61,602 nucleotides of DNA from an uncultured Collinsella sp. (GCA_900755005.1 CAAEEX010000042.1:1-61602), one strand, 5' to 3'; positions 9,096 to 18,938 are shown, numbered from the stretch's first letter. Program-made: numbers and translations. Notes: generated from the letters alone by a model not told the origin.

Positions 9096-9812
9096 TTACT
9101 CCTCCTTCGTTTCAAAATCCATGATGATGCCCTCGACCGGCGCCGGACCGGCGGGAATCTCGGGCGCATCGGGGTTGAGCTCGCGGTCGATATACTCCGG
9201 GTTCACGCCGTGGCCGCCCAGATACTCCATGCCGGGGCCCTGGGGCTCACCGGACGCAAGCGTCTCGTTGGCAGCCATGCCGTGCGCGTTGCCGGTCTTT
9301 ACGGCCGAGGCGGCGCGCAGGGCGTCGAGCTCGCGCTTGCACTCCTGGCACATACCGACGGTACGGGCGGCCTGCTCGGCCTCCATGCCGCCGGCCTTTT
9401 GCAGCAGGCGCTTGGCGTAGTCGATCTCCTTGTGCGGGGCGAACGGCTTGCCGCAGCGCGAGCAATGCTCGAGCGTGTAGACGCTCTTGCTGGTGAGGTC
9501 GTCCTTGCTCATGACGGCCAGCTCAAACTCCTCGGTGAGCTTGATGGCCTCCATGGGGCAGGCTTCCTCGCAACGGCCGCAAAAGATGCAGCGGCCGTAG
9601 TCGATCGACCAGGTAATGGTATCGGCCGCAAGGTCGGTGTCCATGCGAATGGCATCGGCCGGGCATGCCACGCCGCAGGCACCGCAGGCGATGCAGAGCT
9701 CGGCGTTGTGCTCGGGCTTGCCGCGCATGTCCTTGTTGGTGGGGAACGGCGCAAACGGGTACTTGACCGTCGCGTCGCCGGCCTTGGCGTTAACCTTCCA
9801 AAGCTTCAGCAT
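9096..9812 (-). CDS. hyfH: Hydrogenase-4 iron-sulfur subunit HyfH/HycF (NuoI-like)
   Basis: This soluble 2x[4Fe-4S] ferredoxin-like subunit relays electrons to the hydrogenase small subunit. The motifs CIACGACGVACPADA and CIFCGRCEEACPMEA lie near residues 37 and 73. The C-terminal half has further CxxC pairs (CSRCGKPFAPH and CQECKREL), a zinc-ribbon-like arrangement. The protein has 238 residues, clearly longer than E. coli HyfH; the extra length is a hydrophilic C-terminal tail. ATG at 9812 follows the hyfG stop after one base; the longer frame would run back into hyfG. Confidence 0.92.
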   Translation of the reverse strand: MLKLWKVNAKAGDATVKYPFAPFPTNKDMRGKPEHNAELCIACGACGVACPADAIRMDTDLAADTITWSIDYGRCIFCGRCEEACPMEAIKLTEEFELAVMSKDDLTSKSVYTLEHCSRCGKPFAPHKEIDYAKRLLQKAGGMEAEQAARTVGMCQECKRELDALRAASAVKTGNAHGMAANETLASGEPQGPGMEYLGGHGVNPEYIDRELNPDAPEIPAGPAPVEGIIMDFETKEE

Positions 9813-9813
9813 A

Positions 9814-11586
9814 TTAGAGCGCCTCCTCATCGAGCGGGGCGGCCATGGTGCCCTCGCCCGCAAGCGGCGACTTGTCGCGCCAGACGTTCTCGAACTGCTC
9901 CTTGTCGAGCACGTGGTCGCGCTTGGCGGCGACATCGGTCACCGTCACGCGGTCGGTGCAGGAGTAGCACGGGTCGAGCGAGCCGACGATCAGCGCCGCG
10001 TCGCCCACGGTGTTGCCGCGGAACATGTAGCGCAGGACCGGCCAGTTGCTGTACGTGGCCGCCTTGGCGCGCCAGCGGTAGCACTTCTGGTTGTTGCCGA
10101 GCATGGCCCAGTGCACGTCCTCGCCGCGCGGCGCCTCGGTGGCGCCGATGGCGTACTTGTGCGGGGTGTACTCCCAATCCGTGGTGAGGATGGGGCCCGA
10201 CGGGCAGTTCTCGAGCATGGTCTCGATCATGTCGATCGAATCGTAGACCTCCTGGATGCGAACGGCGGTACGGCCGAAGGCATCGCAGGTGTCGGCCGTG
10301 GCGGCGTGCATCTTTTGGACGTCCGGATCGGCGTAGCCGTCGAAGGGATGGTCAAAACGCACGTCGCGGGCATAGCCCGAGCCACGCATGAGCGGGCCGA
10401 CCGGCGAGAAGTCGCGTGCGATCTTGCGGTCCAAGATGCCGATGCCACTCGTACGCTCAATAAAGTTGGGCGTGGAGAGCAAGACGTCGACGAGCTCCTG
10501 AACCTCGGAGCGCAGCTGGTGGATGGTCGTGAGCGTGGAGAGCTTCTGCTCGGCCAAAATGTCGCGACGCACGCCGCCGATCACGTTGAGACCGTAGGTC
10601 TTGCGGTGACCGGAGAGCTTCTCGGCCAGGTCCATGGACTTCTCGCGGACGCGGAAGAACTGCTGGAAGCCGGAGTCGAAGCCGGTGTAGTGCGACGCCA
10701 GGCCAATGTTGAGCAGATGCGAGTGCAGGCGCTCGACCTCGAGCATGATGGCGCGGATGTACTGGGCGCGCGGCGGGACATGAATGCCCTGGGCACGCTC
10801 GACGGCCTCGGCGTATGCCACCGAGTGGGCGCAGCCGCAGATGCCGCAGATGCGGTCGGCGAGGAACGTGACGGCGTCATAGTTCAGGCGCGTCTCGGCG
10901 ACCTTCTCCATACCGCGGTGCACGTAGAACAGACGGTAGTCGGCGTCGACGATCGTCTCGCCCTCGACGAACAGGCGGAAGTGGCCGGGCTCGTCGGAGG
11001 TAATGTGCAACGGGCCCATGGGGACGAGCGTCGTCTCCTTGCCCTTGGTGTCGGCCAAGAACTCGTAGTTTTCCATGTCGCTCGCGGGAGCGGGACGGAA
11101 GCGATAGTCCATGGAGTCCTTGCGCAGCGGGTACAGGCCGCTGGGCCAATCATCGGGCAGCACCAGGCGGCGACGATCGGGCAGGCCCTCGGGGATCAGA
11201 CCGAACATATCGCGCAGCTCACGCTCGCCCCACACGCAGGCGGGGACGAACGGCGTCACGGACGGGAACGTCATCTTGGCGGGATCGACCTCGGCGCGGA
11301 CGGTCACCCAGCCGGGATCCTCCCCCTCCATGGAGATGACGTAGTACACGGCGTAACGGCCGCATAGGCTGCGCTCATCGTTGCCGATGATCACAGGAAT
11401 CCAGCCGTAGCGCTCGTAGTACAGGTAGTGGACGGCCTCGGGCAGCTTGTCCTGCTTGACGGTGATCGTCAGCTGGTCCTCGCACTGCCACTCGACCTTC
11501 TCGATGCAGCCCGGAACGGCGCGGCGCAGGGCCTCGACATGGCTCTCGCAGCGACGGGCGTACACCTTGTTCTCAGTTTCAATCAT
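9814..11586 (-). CDS. hyfG: Hydrogenase-4 large (catalytic [NiFe]) subunit HyfG/HycE
   Basis: The 590-residue protein fuses a NuoC-like domain (about residues 1-170, containing YGWIPVIIGNDERSLCGRYA) to the NuoD-like [NiFe] catalytic domain. Nickel-binding motifs are RICGICGCAHS near residue 240 and DPCYSC near 540. Cleavage by HycI after the Arg of CTDR, by analogy with E. coli HycE, would release 44 residues. All four metal-ligand cysteines are Cys, not Sec. It catalyses H2 production from electrons delivered by the HyfA/H/I iron-sulfur chain. Three-base spacing to hyfF shows tight operon packing. Confidence 0.95.
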   Translation of the reverse strand: MIETENKVYARRCESHVEALRRAVPGCIEKVEWQCEDQLTITVKQDKLPEAVHYLYYERYGWIPVIIGNDERSLCGRYAVYYVISMEGEDPGWVTVRAEVDPAKMTFPSVTPFVPACVWGERELRDMFGLIPEGLPDRRRLVLPDDWPSGLYPLRKDSMDYRFRPAPASDMENYEFLADTKGKETTLVPMGPLHITSDEPGHFRLFVEGETIVDADYRLFYVHRGMEKVAETRLNYDAVTFLADRICGICGCAHSVAYAEAVERAQGIHVPPRAQYIRAIMLEVERLHSHLLNIGLASHYTGFDSGFQQFFRVREKSMDLAEKLSGHRKTYGLNVIGGVRRDILAEQKLSTLTTIHQLRSEVQELVDVLLSTPNFIERTSGIGILDRKIARDFSPVGPLMRGSGYARDVRFDHPFDGYADPDVQKMHAATADTCDAFGRTAVRIQEVYDSIDMIETMLENCPSGPILTTDWEYTPHKYAIGATEAPRGEDVHWAMLGNNQKCYRWRAKAATYSNWPVLRYMFRGNTVGDAALIVGSLDPCYSCTDRVTVTDVAAKRDHVLDKEQFENVWRDKSPLAGEGTMAAPLDEEAL

Positions 11587-11589
11587 TCG

Positions 11590-13149
11590 TTACTCCACCT
11601 CGCTCTGAGCGGTCTCGGTACCGAACACAGCGCGGTACATCGGCGTCGCGTGAAGTTCCTCGGTGCTCTGCTCGAGCACGATGCCGGTCGCGGTCTCCAC
11701 ACCGTGCACGAGAGGCAGCGGGGTGGCGATGCCAAACCACAAGATCATGACAGCCAGGATGATTTCGGGGATAAGCATGAGCGCCGGGGCCTCATGCTTA
11801 TCCATGCCCTGGGGCGCATGGCCGAATACCGACTTGAGTGCGATGCGGGTGAGCGCGGAGATGGCCACGGTAAGACCGAGGGCGACCACGACGACCAGCC
11901 ACATGGGACCGGCGGTAACACCGGCGACAAAAGTCAGGAACTCGGAGATAAACATGCCGAAGGGCGGGAAGGCACCAAGACCGAGCAGCGCCAGGATGGC
12001 GAGCGCGGCGGTTGCGGGGGCAACCTCGACGACGCCCTGGATCTTGGCCAGGCTACGCGTGCCAAAGGCGTGCTGGATGTTGCCGGACACGCAGAAGGCA
12101 AGCGTCTTGGTAAAGCCGTGGAACACGCAGTGCAGCAGGGCCGCGGCGATACCCAGCGGGCCACCGATACCCAGGCACAGGGCGATAACGCCCACGTTCT
12201 CCACAGACGAGTAGGCAAAGCGGCGCTTGAGGTCGTCCTGACGAAACATCGAAAGTGCCGCCACCAAAATAGACAGCGTGCCGACGATCAACAGCAAAAG
12301 CTGCGGATACTCGGCGCCCACGGCTTGGATAGTAAAGCCGTAAAAGCGCATGATCACAAGCATGGCGCACTTAAGCAGCACGCCCGAGAGCAGGGCCGAG
12401 ACAGGGCTCGGGGCCTGGGAGTGAGCATCGGGCAGCCAAGTGTGCATGGGGAACAGGCCGGCCTTGGTGCCAAAGCCGATCACGATAAACGCAAAGGCGA
12501 GGCGCATGAGCGTCGGGTCGAACTGGTCGGCATACGGCAGCACGCACGACAGGAATGCGGCCTCGTGGGCGTTGGGAATCACGTCGGCGGCGTTGGCGTA
12601 GATCAGCAGCGTACCGAACAGGCCAAAGGCCACGCCGGCGGTGCAGACCATCGCATACTTCCAAGAAGCCTCGAGGGCCGTCTTGTTCTTGTAGATACCC
12701 ACGAGGAACACGGTGGAAAGCGTGGTTGCCTCCACGGCGGCCCACGTGAGGATCATGTTGTTGGACAGGCACGCGAGCAGCATGGTGAACACGAACAGGC
12801 TAAACAGCGCAAAATACTGCTTGGCGCGCTCGGCGGGCATGGAGCCCTCCTCGATATCGGCCTTTACATAGGGCAGCGAGAACAGCCCCGTAAGAAAACC
12901 GATAAAGCCGATGAGCAGCACAAAGATGGCGCCCAGCGAATCGAGGTGGAACCACAGGCCAAGAGCGCTCGCGGTGTCGCCGCTCATAAGGACGTCACCG
13001 GCCGTCATAATCGACAGCACCAGGACGGCTGCGACGGAGACCAGGTTGAGACCGGCAAACACGTTATAGGACGTGTTCTTGGGCAAAAACGCCATGACCA
13101 GCGAGAACACCAAAGGAGTCGCGAGCAGGGCGAGAATCAACGTTTCCAT
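11590..13149 (-). CDS. hyfF: Hydrogenase-4 membrane subunit HyfF (antiporter-like)
   Basis: HyfF is a NuoL/M/N-type, Mrp-like polytopic membrane protein of 519 residues (about 14 hydrophobic segments). The antiporter core has LTWAAVEATTL (conserved Glu), GTKAGLFPMHTWLPDAHSQAPSPVSALLSG (conserved Lys and His) and AYSSVENVG. In hydrogenase-4 complexes this subunit is one of three antiporter-like proteins thought to couple H2 formation to ion movement. It lies between hyfE (3-base gap) and hyfG (3-base gap). Its presence, with HyfB and HyfD, distinguishes this from the smaller hyc-type complex. Confidence 0.93.
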   Translation of the reverse strand: METLILALLATPLVFSLVMAFLPKNTSYNVFAGLNLVSVAAVLVLSIMTAGDVLMSGDTASALGLWFHLDSLGAIFVLLIGFIGFLTGLFSLPYVKADIEEGSMPAERAKQYFALFSLFVFTMLLACLSNNMILTWAAVEATTLSTVFLVGIYKNKTALEASWKYAMVCTAGVAFGLFGTLLIYANAADVIPNAHEAAFLSCVLPYADQFDPTLMRLAFAFIVIGFGTKAGLFPMHTWLPDAHSQAPSPVSALLSGVLLKCAMLVIMRFYGFTIQAVGAEYPQLLLLIVGTLSILVAALSMFRQDDLKRRFAYSSVENVGVIALCLGIGGPLGIAAALLHCVFHGFTKTLAFCVSGNIQHAFGTRSLAKIQGVVEVAPATAALAILALLGLGAFPPFGMFISEFLTFVAGVTAGPMWLVVVVALGLTVAISALTRIALKSVFGHAPQGMDKHEAPALMLIPEIILAVMILWFGIATPLPLVHGVETATGIVLEQSTEELHATPMYRAVFGTETAQSEVE

Positions 13150-13152
13150 GGA

Positions 13153-13806
13153 CTACCCCCTCAGCTCGGACAGGTCGCGCGCATCGAGCGAGTGGGAGTC
13201 GTCCCAAATGCGACGCACGACGATGGACATGATGATGACGGCAAAGATGGCGTCGGTGGCGATACCGATCTCGATGATCTCGGGAGCGGTGGGGGCCAAA
13301 AGCGCGAGCGTCACGTGGCTGCCGTTTTCCATAAGGCAGTATCCAAAGATCTGCTTCATGATGTTGCGCTGCGAGATGATGCAAGTGAGGCCCACAAAGA
13401 AGTGAGCGAAGCTAATAGCGAGCGCAGGCGTTGCGACCTCGGCTGTGGGCAGGCTGATCTGCGTCACGACGGCAAAGCAGATCGCGACCTCCACGGCGAT
13501 GATGCAAATGGCCCACGCGGGCTTAAGGCCGGCCTTGAGCGATGCGTCGCTCGGCTCGCCCATCTTCTTATATGCGCGGTTGAGGATATAAGGGACCAGG
13601 ACGACCTTAGTGATAAAGGCAGATCCAGCCCACATAAGCAGCTCCTGCGCACCGGTGGTGACACCGAGCGTGGCGAGCAGTCCCACGAGCACCAGCGACT
13701 GCACCGCATACCAGCTGATGGCGTGCTTGATGTTCTTGGAGACGACCACCATGGTGGACGTGACGATCAGAAGGCCGCCAAGGATGTTGACGATCGAATA
13801 ACCCAT
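13153..13806 (-). CDS. hyfE: Hydrogenase-4 membrane subunit HyfE
   Basis: This 217-residue membrane protein has about six hydrophobic segments and is similar in length to E. coli HyfE. It combines a NuoK-like C-terminal part (NGSHVTLALLAPTAPEIIEIGIATDAIFAVIIMSIV) with an N-terminal hydrophobic half. NuoK-type proteins carry a membrane glutamate; candidates are seen in EIIEIGIATDAI. It follows hyfD by 13 bases with GGAGGTAG upstream of the ATG and precedes hyfF by 3 bases. Confidence 0.9.
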   Translation of the reverse strand: MGYSIVNILGGLLIVTSTMVVVSKNIKHAISWYAVQSLVLVGLLATLGVTTGAQELLMWAGSAFITKVVLVPYILNRAYKKMGEPSDASLKAGLKPAWAICIIAVEVAICFAVVTQISLPTAEVATPALAISFAHFFVGLTCIISQRNIMKQIFGYCLMENGSHVTLALLAPTAPEIIEIGIATDAIFAVIIMSIVVRRIWDDSHSLDARDLSELRG

Positions 13807-13819
13807 GTCGTTCTACCTC

Positions 13820-15277
13820 CTAACCGATCCAGCTGGCCGAAAGCGGGCCGCTGACGATGACCATGATGATGAGCACGATGAACACGAACGCCATCGCGCG
13901 GGGAAGCGGGGCTCCCGCAGCGACCTCTTCGCTCGGCTCGCCGGGCAGGCAATAGCCCATCCACTTAAGGAACCAGGCAAAGGTGGCGACGGTCTCGGCA
14001 ACCATGATGCACACGAGCACCAGGATCGCAACGTTGCCGGCACCCACAGAAAAGCCGCCGGCGATGATCTGGAACTTCGAGAAGAACGTGTTCATGGGCG
14101 GCACGCCGGCAATGGCGAGCGCTGCGACACCAAAGCCCACGCCCGAGATCGGGTACTTCTTCACGATGCCGCGAAGCTTGGGCAGCATACGCGTGCCGAG
14201 CGTAAAGGAGAACGAACCGGCGATCAGGAAGAACAGCGTCTTGGCGAAAGCGTGGTTAAAGATGTGGCACACGGCACCATCAAAGGCCAGCTGGCTGCCA
14301 AAGACCGAAAGGCCCAGACCAAAGAACACATAGGAGAGCTGGGCGATCGTGGAGAAGGCCAGCAGACGCTTCATATCCTTTTGCGGCAGGTACATGAGGA
14401 AACCAAAGAGCATGGTGACCATGGCGTCAATAATGGCGACCCAGCCCACGATCTCGGGAATCTCGCCGGCAGAGACGAGTGCACGCGCGAACACGCACAC
14501 GCCGACCTTAACCATCGAGGCACCATGCAGGTAGGCCGAAACAGGCGTCGGCGCCTCCATGGCCGAAGGCAGCCACATGTACATGGGAACCTGTGCGGAC
14601 TTGGCCCAGGCCGCAAACAGCACGAGCAAAAGGACGATAGCCTTGAGCTTGGCGTCGAGGCCGGCAATCGCGGTAATGGCGAAGGTACCGGTGTGGGCAA
14701 ACACGATGGCGGCGCCCAGATACAGGCCAAGTGCACCGACATGCGTGATGATCAGGGCCTTCATGCCGGCCTTCTTGGCCGTAGGCGTCATGTAGTAGCT
14801 AATGAGGCCCCAAGAGCACGCACCCGTGATCTCAAAGAACACGAGCTGGCCCAAAAGGGTCGAGCTGTACACGAGGCCGGCCATGGCGCCGATGAAGGTC
14901 GCGAGGTACGCGTAGAAGCGACGACGCGGCGCGTCGGGATGCTCACGGTTATTCTCGCTCATATAGGGGATCGAATAGATCACGACAAGCAGGCCGATAC
15001 CCACAAAGGCGGGCGCGAGCAGCGTGCTCATGCGATCGAAGGTAAATCCCATGACGAGGGTCTGCCCAAACGAGATCAGGGGGACCTGCGTGTCGGGCAT
15101 GCCGGCGCCAGCGAAATTCGCGGCGAGGGCGATGGTGCAGGCCGTCGAGACGGCGGCACCCAAAACGCTGAACCACTTGGCGTACGGACGGGGGAACAGG
15201 GCGACGAGCACCGAGGCCACCATCGGGGCCGCGATAGCGACCAAGCCGAGAAGGGACAGACTGACTGCAAATGACAT
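13820..15277 (-). CDS. hyfD: Hydrogenase-4 membrane subunit HyfD (antiporter-like)
   Basis: HyfD is the second antiporter-like subunit, with 485 residues. The antiporter core motif is AAWAKSAQVPMYMWLPSAMEAPTPVSAYLHGASMVKVGV, with the channel lysines and the HGA motif, and LAFSTIAQLSYVFFGLG follows. QLVFFEITGACSWGLI carries the conserved membrane glutamate. The E. coli counterpart has about 480 residues. It follows hyfC by 15 bases with a good GAGAAGGGAG ribosome-binding site. Confidence 0.93.
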   Translation of the reverse strand: MSFAVSLSLLGLVAIAAPMVASVLVALFPRPYAKWFSVLGAAVSTACTIALAANFAGAGMPDTQVPLISFGQTLVMGFTFDRMSTLLAPAFVGIGLLVVIYSIPYMSENNREHPDAPRRRFYAYLATFIGAMAGLVYSSTLLGQLVFFEITGACSWGLISYYMTPTAKKAGMKALIITHVGALGLYLGAAIVFAHTGTFAITAIAGLDAKLKAIVLLLVLFAAWAKSAQVPMYMWLPSAMEAPTPVSAYLHGASMVKVGVCVFARALVSAGEIPEIVGWVAIIDAMVTMLFGFLMYLPQKDMKRLLAFSTIAQLSYVFFGLGLSVFGSQLAFDGAVCHIFNHAFAKTLFFLIAGSFSFTLGTRMLPKLRGIVKKYPISGVGFGVAALAIAGVPPMNTFFSKFQIIAGGFSVGAGNVAILVLVCIMVAETVATFAWFLKWMGYCLPGEPSEEVAAGAPLPRAMAFVFIVLIIMVIVSGPLSASWIG

Positions 15278-15292
15278 TGTTTCTCCCTTCTC

Positions 15293-16219
15293 CTACACGC
15301 CGACGACCACGAAGACAAATGCCAGAACGGCGATGCCCACGACGGCCCAGGTCTGATTGCCGAGCACCTTAAAACGCGAGCGCGAGCAGGAGTTCTCGAT
15401 CACGCCGCACACGACAAAGTCGATCAGGCACTTCACCAGGAAGATGACCGCGCCCAGAACGGCGGCGGTGCCCACGGTCGCGGGCTCGCCCCAGGGGACG
15501 AAGATCGCGCAGAACCAAGCGACGACCAGGACCTGTTTCATGGACATGGCAAGCTTGGCCATGGCGAGCGACGGGCCGGAAAGCTCGGCAAGCGGACCTT
15601 CCTGAAGCTCCTGCTCGGCCTCGGCCTGATCAAACGGCAGCTTGCCGAGTTCCATGTAGCAGGCAATCGCAAAGGCGATGCCAGCGAGGATCACGGCGAC
15701 CGGCGCGTCGATGGCGCCTGTCATGATGTGCTGACCCATGGTGGCGATGTCGGTGGAACCGCACACCAGGGCGGCGGCAAACAGCGCCAACAGCATGGAC
15801 GGCTCGATGAGCACACTCATGAGCAGCTCGCGGACGCCGCCGATACCGGCGTAGGCGTTGGACGAATCCACACCGCAGAGGGCGAAGAAGAAGCGGGCGA
15901 GCGCCAGGCTGTACATGATGGTGATGGCGTCACCAAAGACCGGGATGGGGCTTTGTGCCGTAAAGAGCGGCAGGCCCATCGCGAGCATAAAGGCGACGGC
16001 GAAGAACAGCGGCGGCATGATGCGCAGCGCAAAGCTCGCATCCTCGCTCTGGGACTCGGGGCGCGCAAAGAGCTTGGCCAGGTCGCGGTAGTCCTGCATG
16101 ATGCTGGGGCCGCGACGGTTGTGCATCTTGGCGCGGATCACGCGGCCGAGACCGGAGAAGAACGGCGCGACGGCCATGACGACCACGCCCTGCAGAACGG
16201 CAAGTACGATGTTGTTCAT
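15293..16219 (-). CDS. hyfC: Hydrogenase-4 membrane subunit HyfC/HycD (NuoH-like)
   Basis: This 308-residue NuoH-family protein anchors the hydrophilic hydrogenase arm to the membrane. Landmarks are GLGRVIRAKMHNRRGPSIMQDYRDLAKLF near the N-terminus (the NuoH RxxGP-type loop) and ELGKLPFDQAEAEQELQEG in the middle, which carries the acidic residues of the quinone-loop equivalent. About eight hydrophobic segments are visible. It starts 12 bases after hyfB. Confidence 0.93.
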   Translation of the reverse strand: MNNIVLAVLQGVVVMAVAPFFSGLGRVIRAKMHNRRGPSIMQDYRDLAKLFARPESQSEDASFALRIMPPLFFAVAFMLAMGLPLFTAQSPIPVFGDAITIMYSLALARFFFALCGVDSSNAYAGIGGVRELLMSVLIEPSMLLALFAAALVCGSTDIATMGQHIMTGAIDAPVAVILAGIAFAIACYMELGKLPFDQAEAEQELQEGPLAELSGPSLAMAKLAMSMKQVLVVAWFCAIFVPWGEPATVGTAAVLGAVIFLVKCLIDFVVCGVIENSCSRSRFKVLGNQTWAVVGIAVLAFVFVVVGV

Positions 16220-16231
16220 GCTCTCCCCTCC

Positions 16232-18250
16232 TTAACCCATTTGCACGGCGAGCACGAGGAACACCACGAGTGCCGCGACGATGTAGCAGATATAGATGCT
16301 GTAGTTGCCGCCCTCGAGCTTAGTCGCGAGGTCGGCGAGCTTCTCGACACCCTTATGCGGGGCATCGACGAGAACCTTGTCGGGTACGGGCTCCACGGCC
16401 TCGGCCACACCGGTGAGCTTCTGGAAGAAGTGCGCGATGGACCAGCAGACGGCCGTGCAGCGGTCGCGCAGCGTGTAGAGCGGCTGCATAAACCAGGACA
16501 CCTCGGAGGCAAAGGTCGTGGCCACGACGGGCATATGCTCGTTGGGAGCATAGCCGCATGCCCACGGCTGGGACTTCTGCACCTTGCCGACGGTCTTGAG
16601 CTTGCGATAACCGCAGGCAAGGCCGACGAGCACCACGAGCGCAATGGCGATCGCGGGCGTGGAGGTGGCAGCGCCGGAGTACTGGTTCATGAGCTCCATG
16701 CCCTCGGCGGCAAACACGCCACCGTACGGATGCAGCACGGACGCGGCGACATCGACCAGCACGGGCGCGATCACGGGAGCGCCAATGCCCAGCACGACGC
16801 AGATGGCCGCGAGCAGGCCCTGCGCAAACACCATGGGGGCGGGAACCTCCTTGGCATTGGCCGCGGCCTCGGAGCGGGGCGCGGAGGCAAAGGAGACGCC
16901 ATAGGCCTTGACGAAGCACGTGACAGCCAGCGCACCGGTAATGGCAAGCGCGACGGCAGCGAACACGGCCACGATCATGACGGCCTTGTCGCCCTGCATG
17001 GCGGCATTAAAGAGCGACTGGTAGGTAAACCACTCGGACACAAAGCCGTTGAAGGGCGGGATGGCCGAGATGGCAAGCGCGCCAACAAGGAAGCAGATGG
17101 CCGTTGCCGGCATACGACGGAACAGGCCGCCCATCTTCTCCATATTGCGCGTACCCGTGGAGTACAGCAGCGCACCGGCGCCCAAGAACAGCTCGCCCTT
17201 AAACATCGCATGGTTAAACGTGTGGTAGAGGGCGGCCATCAGAGCCAGGACGGCGATGCCGACCGAGTTGAGCGCCATGGCGGCCATGGAGGCGCCGACG
17301 CCGAGCAGAATGATGCCGATGTTCTCGACAGAGTGATAGGCCAGCAGGCGCTTGATGTCATGCTCCTGCAGGGCGAAGGCCACGCCGAGGACCGACGAGA
17401 TCGCACCGAAGACCATGACCATAAGGCCCCACCAGACCTGAACGCCCGAGGCAGAGAGCAGGTCGAGGCCCACCTTGAGGATGCCGAAGATACCGATCTT
17501 GATCATGCCGCCGGACATGAGGGCCGACACGTTGGACGGCGCCTCGGGATGTGCCTTGGGCAGCCAGCCGTGCAGCGGGATGATACCGGCCTTGGCGCCA
17601 AAGCCAAAGAAGGCGAGCACGAAGCACACGGATGCGACCGCGGGGCTAAACTGCGTGGCGCGGAAATCCGCAAAGGCAAACGAGCCGCCGGCGAAGTTGG
17701 TCATGGTGAGGAAGCTCGCCATGATGAGCACAAAGCCCACGTGCGCGATCACAAAGTAGAGCCAACCGCCATGGATGGAGTTCTCGTTCTCCTCGATCAC
17801 GACCAGGAAGTACGAGGTCAGCGACATGAGCTCAAAGGCGACCAGGAACCAAAACACGTTGTCGGCGGTAATGACGAGCATCATGGACGCCACGAAGGTG
17901 TTAAAGAAGAAGCCGGCGCGGCCCTTTTTGCCCGGGTACTCATCAAAGTAGTTGAGACCGTAGATCGAACCGGCAAACGCGAGCACCGAGATGAGCGCCA
18001 CGAACAGGCCGGACAGCTGATTGAGCAGCAGCTGGAAATGGGCAAACGGGAAGAACACGATGGTGTCGACCGACGTGACATCGCCCAGCACGGCCTGGAT
18101 ACCGGCCACAAACGAAAGCACCGCGGCGACGGCGCCGATAAGGCAGCCGGCGGTCTTGGCGGCGTTATCGGCCTTGATCAGCAGAACCGAGGCGAGCGCA
18201 CCGATGCACGAGACGGCAAGCGATGCGATAAACAGCGTCATGCTATCCAT
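16232..18250 (-). CDS. hyfB: Hydrogenase-4 membrane subunit HyfB (antiporter-like)
   Basis: HyfB is the largest antiporter-like subunit, 672 residues, matching the size of E. coli HyfB. Core motifs are FWFLVAFELMSLTSYFLV (membrane Glu), GFGAKAGIIPLHGWLPKAHPEAPSNVSALMSG and AYHSVENIGIILLG. A C-terminal extension of about 170 residues carries extra hydrophobic segments and a polar region containing CGYAPNEHMP. The start at 18250 overlaps the end of hyfA by 8 bases; an internal ATG at 18241 is an alternative. Confidence 0.94.
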   Translation of the reverse strand: MDSMTLFIASLAVSCIGALASVLLIKADNAAKTAGCLIGAVAAVLSFVAGIQAVLGDVTSVDTIVFFPFAHFQLLLNQLSGLFVALISVLAFAGSIYGLNYFDEYPGKKGRAGFFFNTFVASMMLVITADNVFWFLVAFELMSLTSYFLVVIEENENSIHGGWLYFVIAHVGFVLIMASFLTMTNFAGGSFAFADFRATQFSPAVASVCFVLAFFGFGAKAGIIPLHGWLPKAHPEAPSNVSALMSGGMIKIGIFGILKVGLDLLSASGVQVWWGLMVMVFGAISSVLGVAFALQEHDIKRLLAYHSVENIGIILLGVGASMAAMALNSVGIAVLALMAALYHTFNHAMFKGELFLGAGALLYSTGTRNMEKMGGLFRRMPATAICFLVGALAISAIPPFNGFVSEWFTYQSLFNAAMQGDKAVMIVAVFAAVALAITGALAVTCFVKAYGVSFASAPRSEAAANAKEVPAPMVFAQGLLAAICVVLGIGAPVIAPVLVDVAASVLHPYGGVFAAEGMELMNQYSGAATSTPAIAIALVVLVGLACGYRKLKTVGKVQKSQPWACGYAPNEHMPVVATTFASEVSWFMQPLYTLRDRCTAVCWSIAHFFQKLTGVAEAVEPVPDKVLVDAPHKGVEKLADLATKLEGGNYSIYICYIVAALVVFLVLAVQMG

Positions 18251-18860
18251 TGTTTACGCTCCCTTCTGCTTTCTCGGACAGGCCCTGGGCCACAGCGGTA
18301 ACGTCGACGACCGGACCGTTTTCGATCGAGCGCAGGCGCTTGGCCTCGTCGAGTTCGCGATCGGCCGAGCCGCCCATGACGGTCAGCGCCTTGGTGGGGC
18401 ACGCCGCCACACAATGCGGGCCGTCCGGATCGAAGGCGCACAGGTCGCACTTGACAGCGCAGGTGTACTGGCCGGGAGCCCACGTAAGCAGGCTGCTCAG
18501 GGACTTAGGATACGAAGGCGTCGGATCGCACATGCCTGCGACACCGGCGATAGACGTGCCATCGGGATGGATGGCTCCGAAGGGGCACGCGATGGCGCAC
18601 AGCCTGCACCCGATGCACTCCTGCTCCTTGACGTGGATGCGATCGCCATCGTGCTCGATGGCATTCACCGGGCAGACCTCGGCGCAGGGGGCACCCTCGC
18701 AATGGTGGCAGGCAAGGGCGGCCGAAATACCGCCGGTCTTCACGAGCGCCAGGCGCGGCGTATCCTGAAGACCCTGCATCCGGTGGGCGTCGGCACAGGC
18801 GGACTGGCATGTTCCGCAGCCGATGCACCTCTCCGGGTTGATGTCGATGAAGCGGTTCAT
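18243..18860 (-). CDS. hyfA: Hydrogenase-4 iron-sulfur protein HyfA (4x[4Fe-4S])
   Basis: The 205-residue ferredoxin-like protein passes electrons from FdhF toward the hydrogenase. Four cluster motifs are visible: CIGCGTCQSACADAH near residue 12, CHHCEGAPCAEVCP near 51, CIGCRLCAIACPFGA near 81, and CDLCAFDPDGPHCVAACP near 140. ATG at 18860 has AGGAAG upstream; a GTG two codons earlier sits too close to that site. It follows fdhF by 78 bases and is a paralogue of HydN (21236-21754). Confidence 0.92.
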   Translation of the reverse strand: MNRFIDINPERCIGCGTCQSACADAHRMQGLQDTPRLALVKTGGISAALACHHCEGAPCAEVCPVNAIEHDGDRIHVKEQECIGCRLCAIACPFGAIHPDGTSIAGVAGMCDPTPSYPKSLSSLLTWAPGQYTCAVKCDLCAFDPDGPHCVAACPTKALTVMGGSADRELDEAKRLRSIENGPVVDVTAVAQGLSEKAEGSVNNG

Positions 18861-18938
18861 CCCCACTTCCTTTCAAAATAACGGGCCGGGCTCCCGAACG
18901 TACGGGACGCCCGGCCCAAAAAGCCAACGAGAACGGGA

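Noticed and set aside
9616..18301. Long plus-strand open frames opposite the hyf genes
   Set aside because: They lie exactly opposite well-conserved genes, have low-complexity His/Arg/Gly-rich translations and no family motifs; they are a by-product of high GC codon use.
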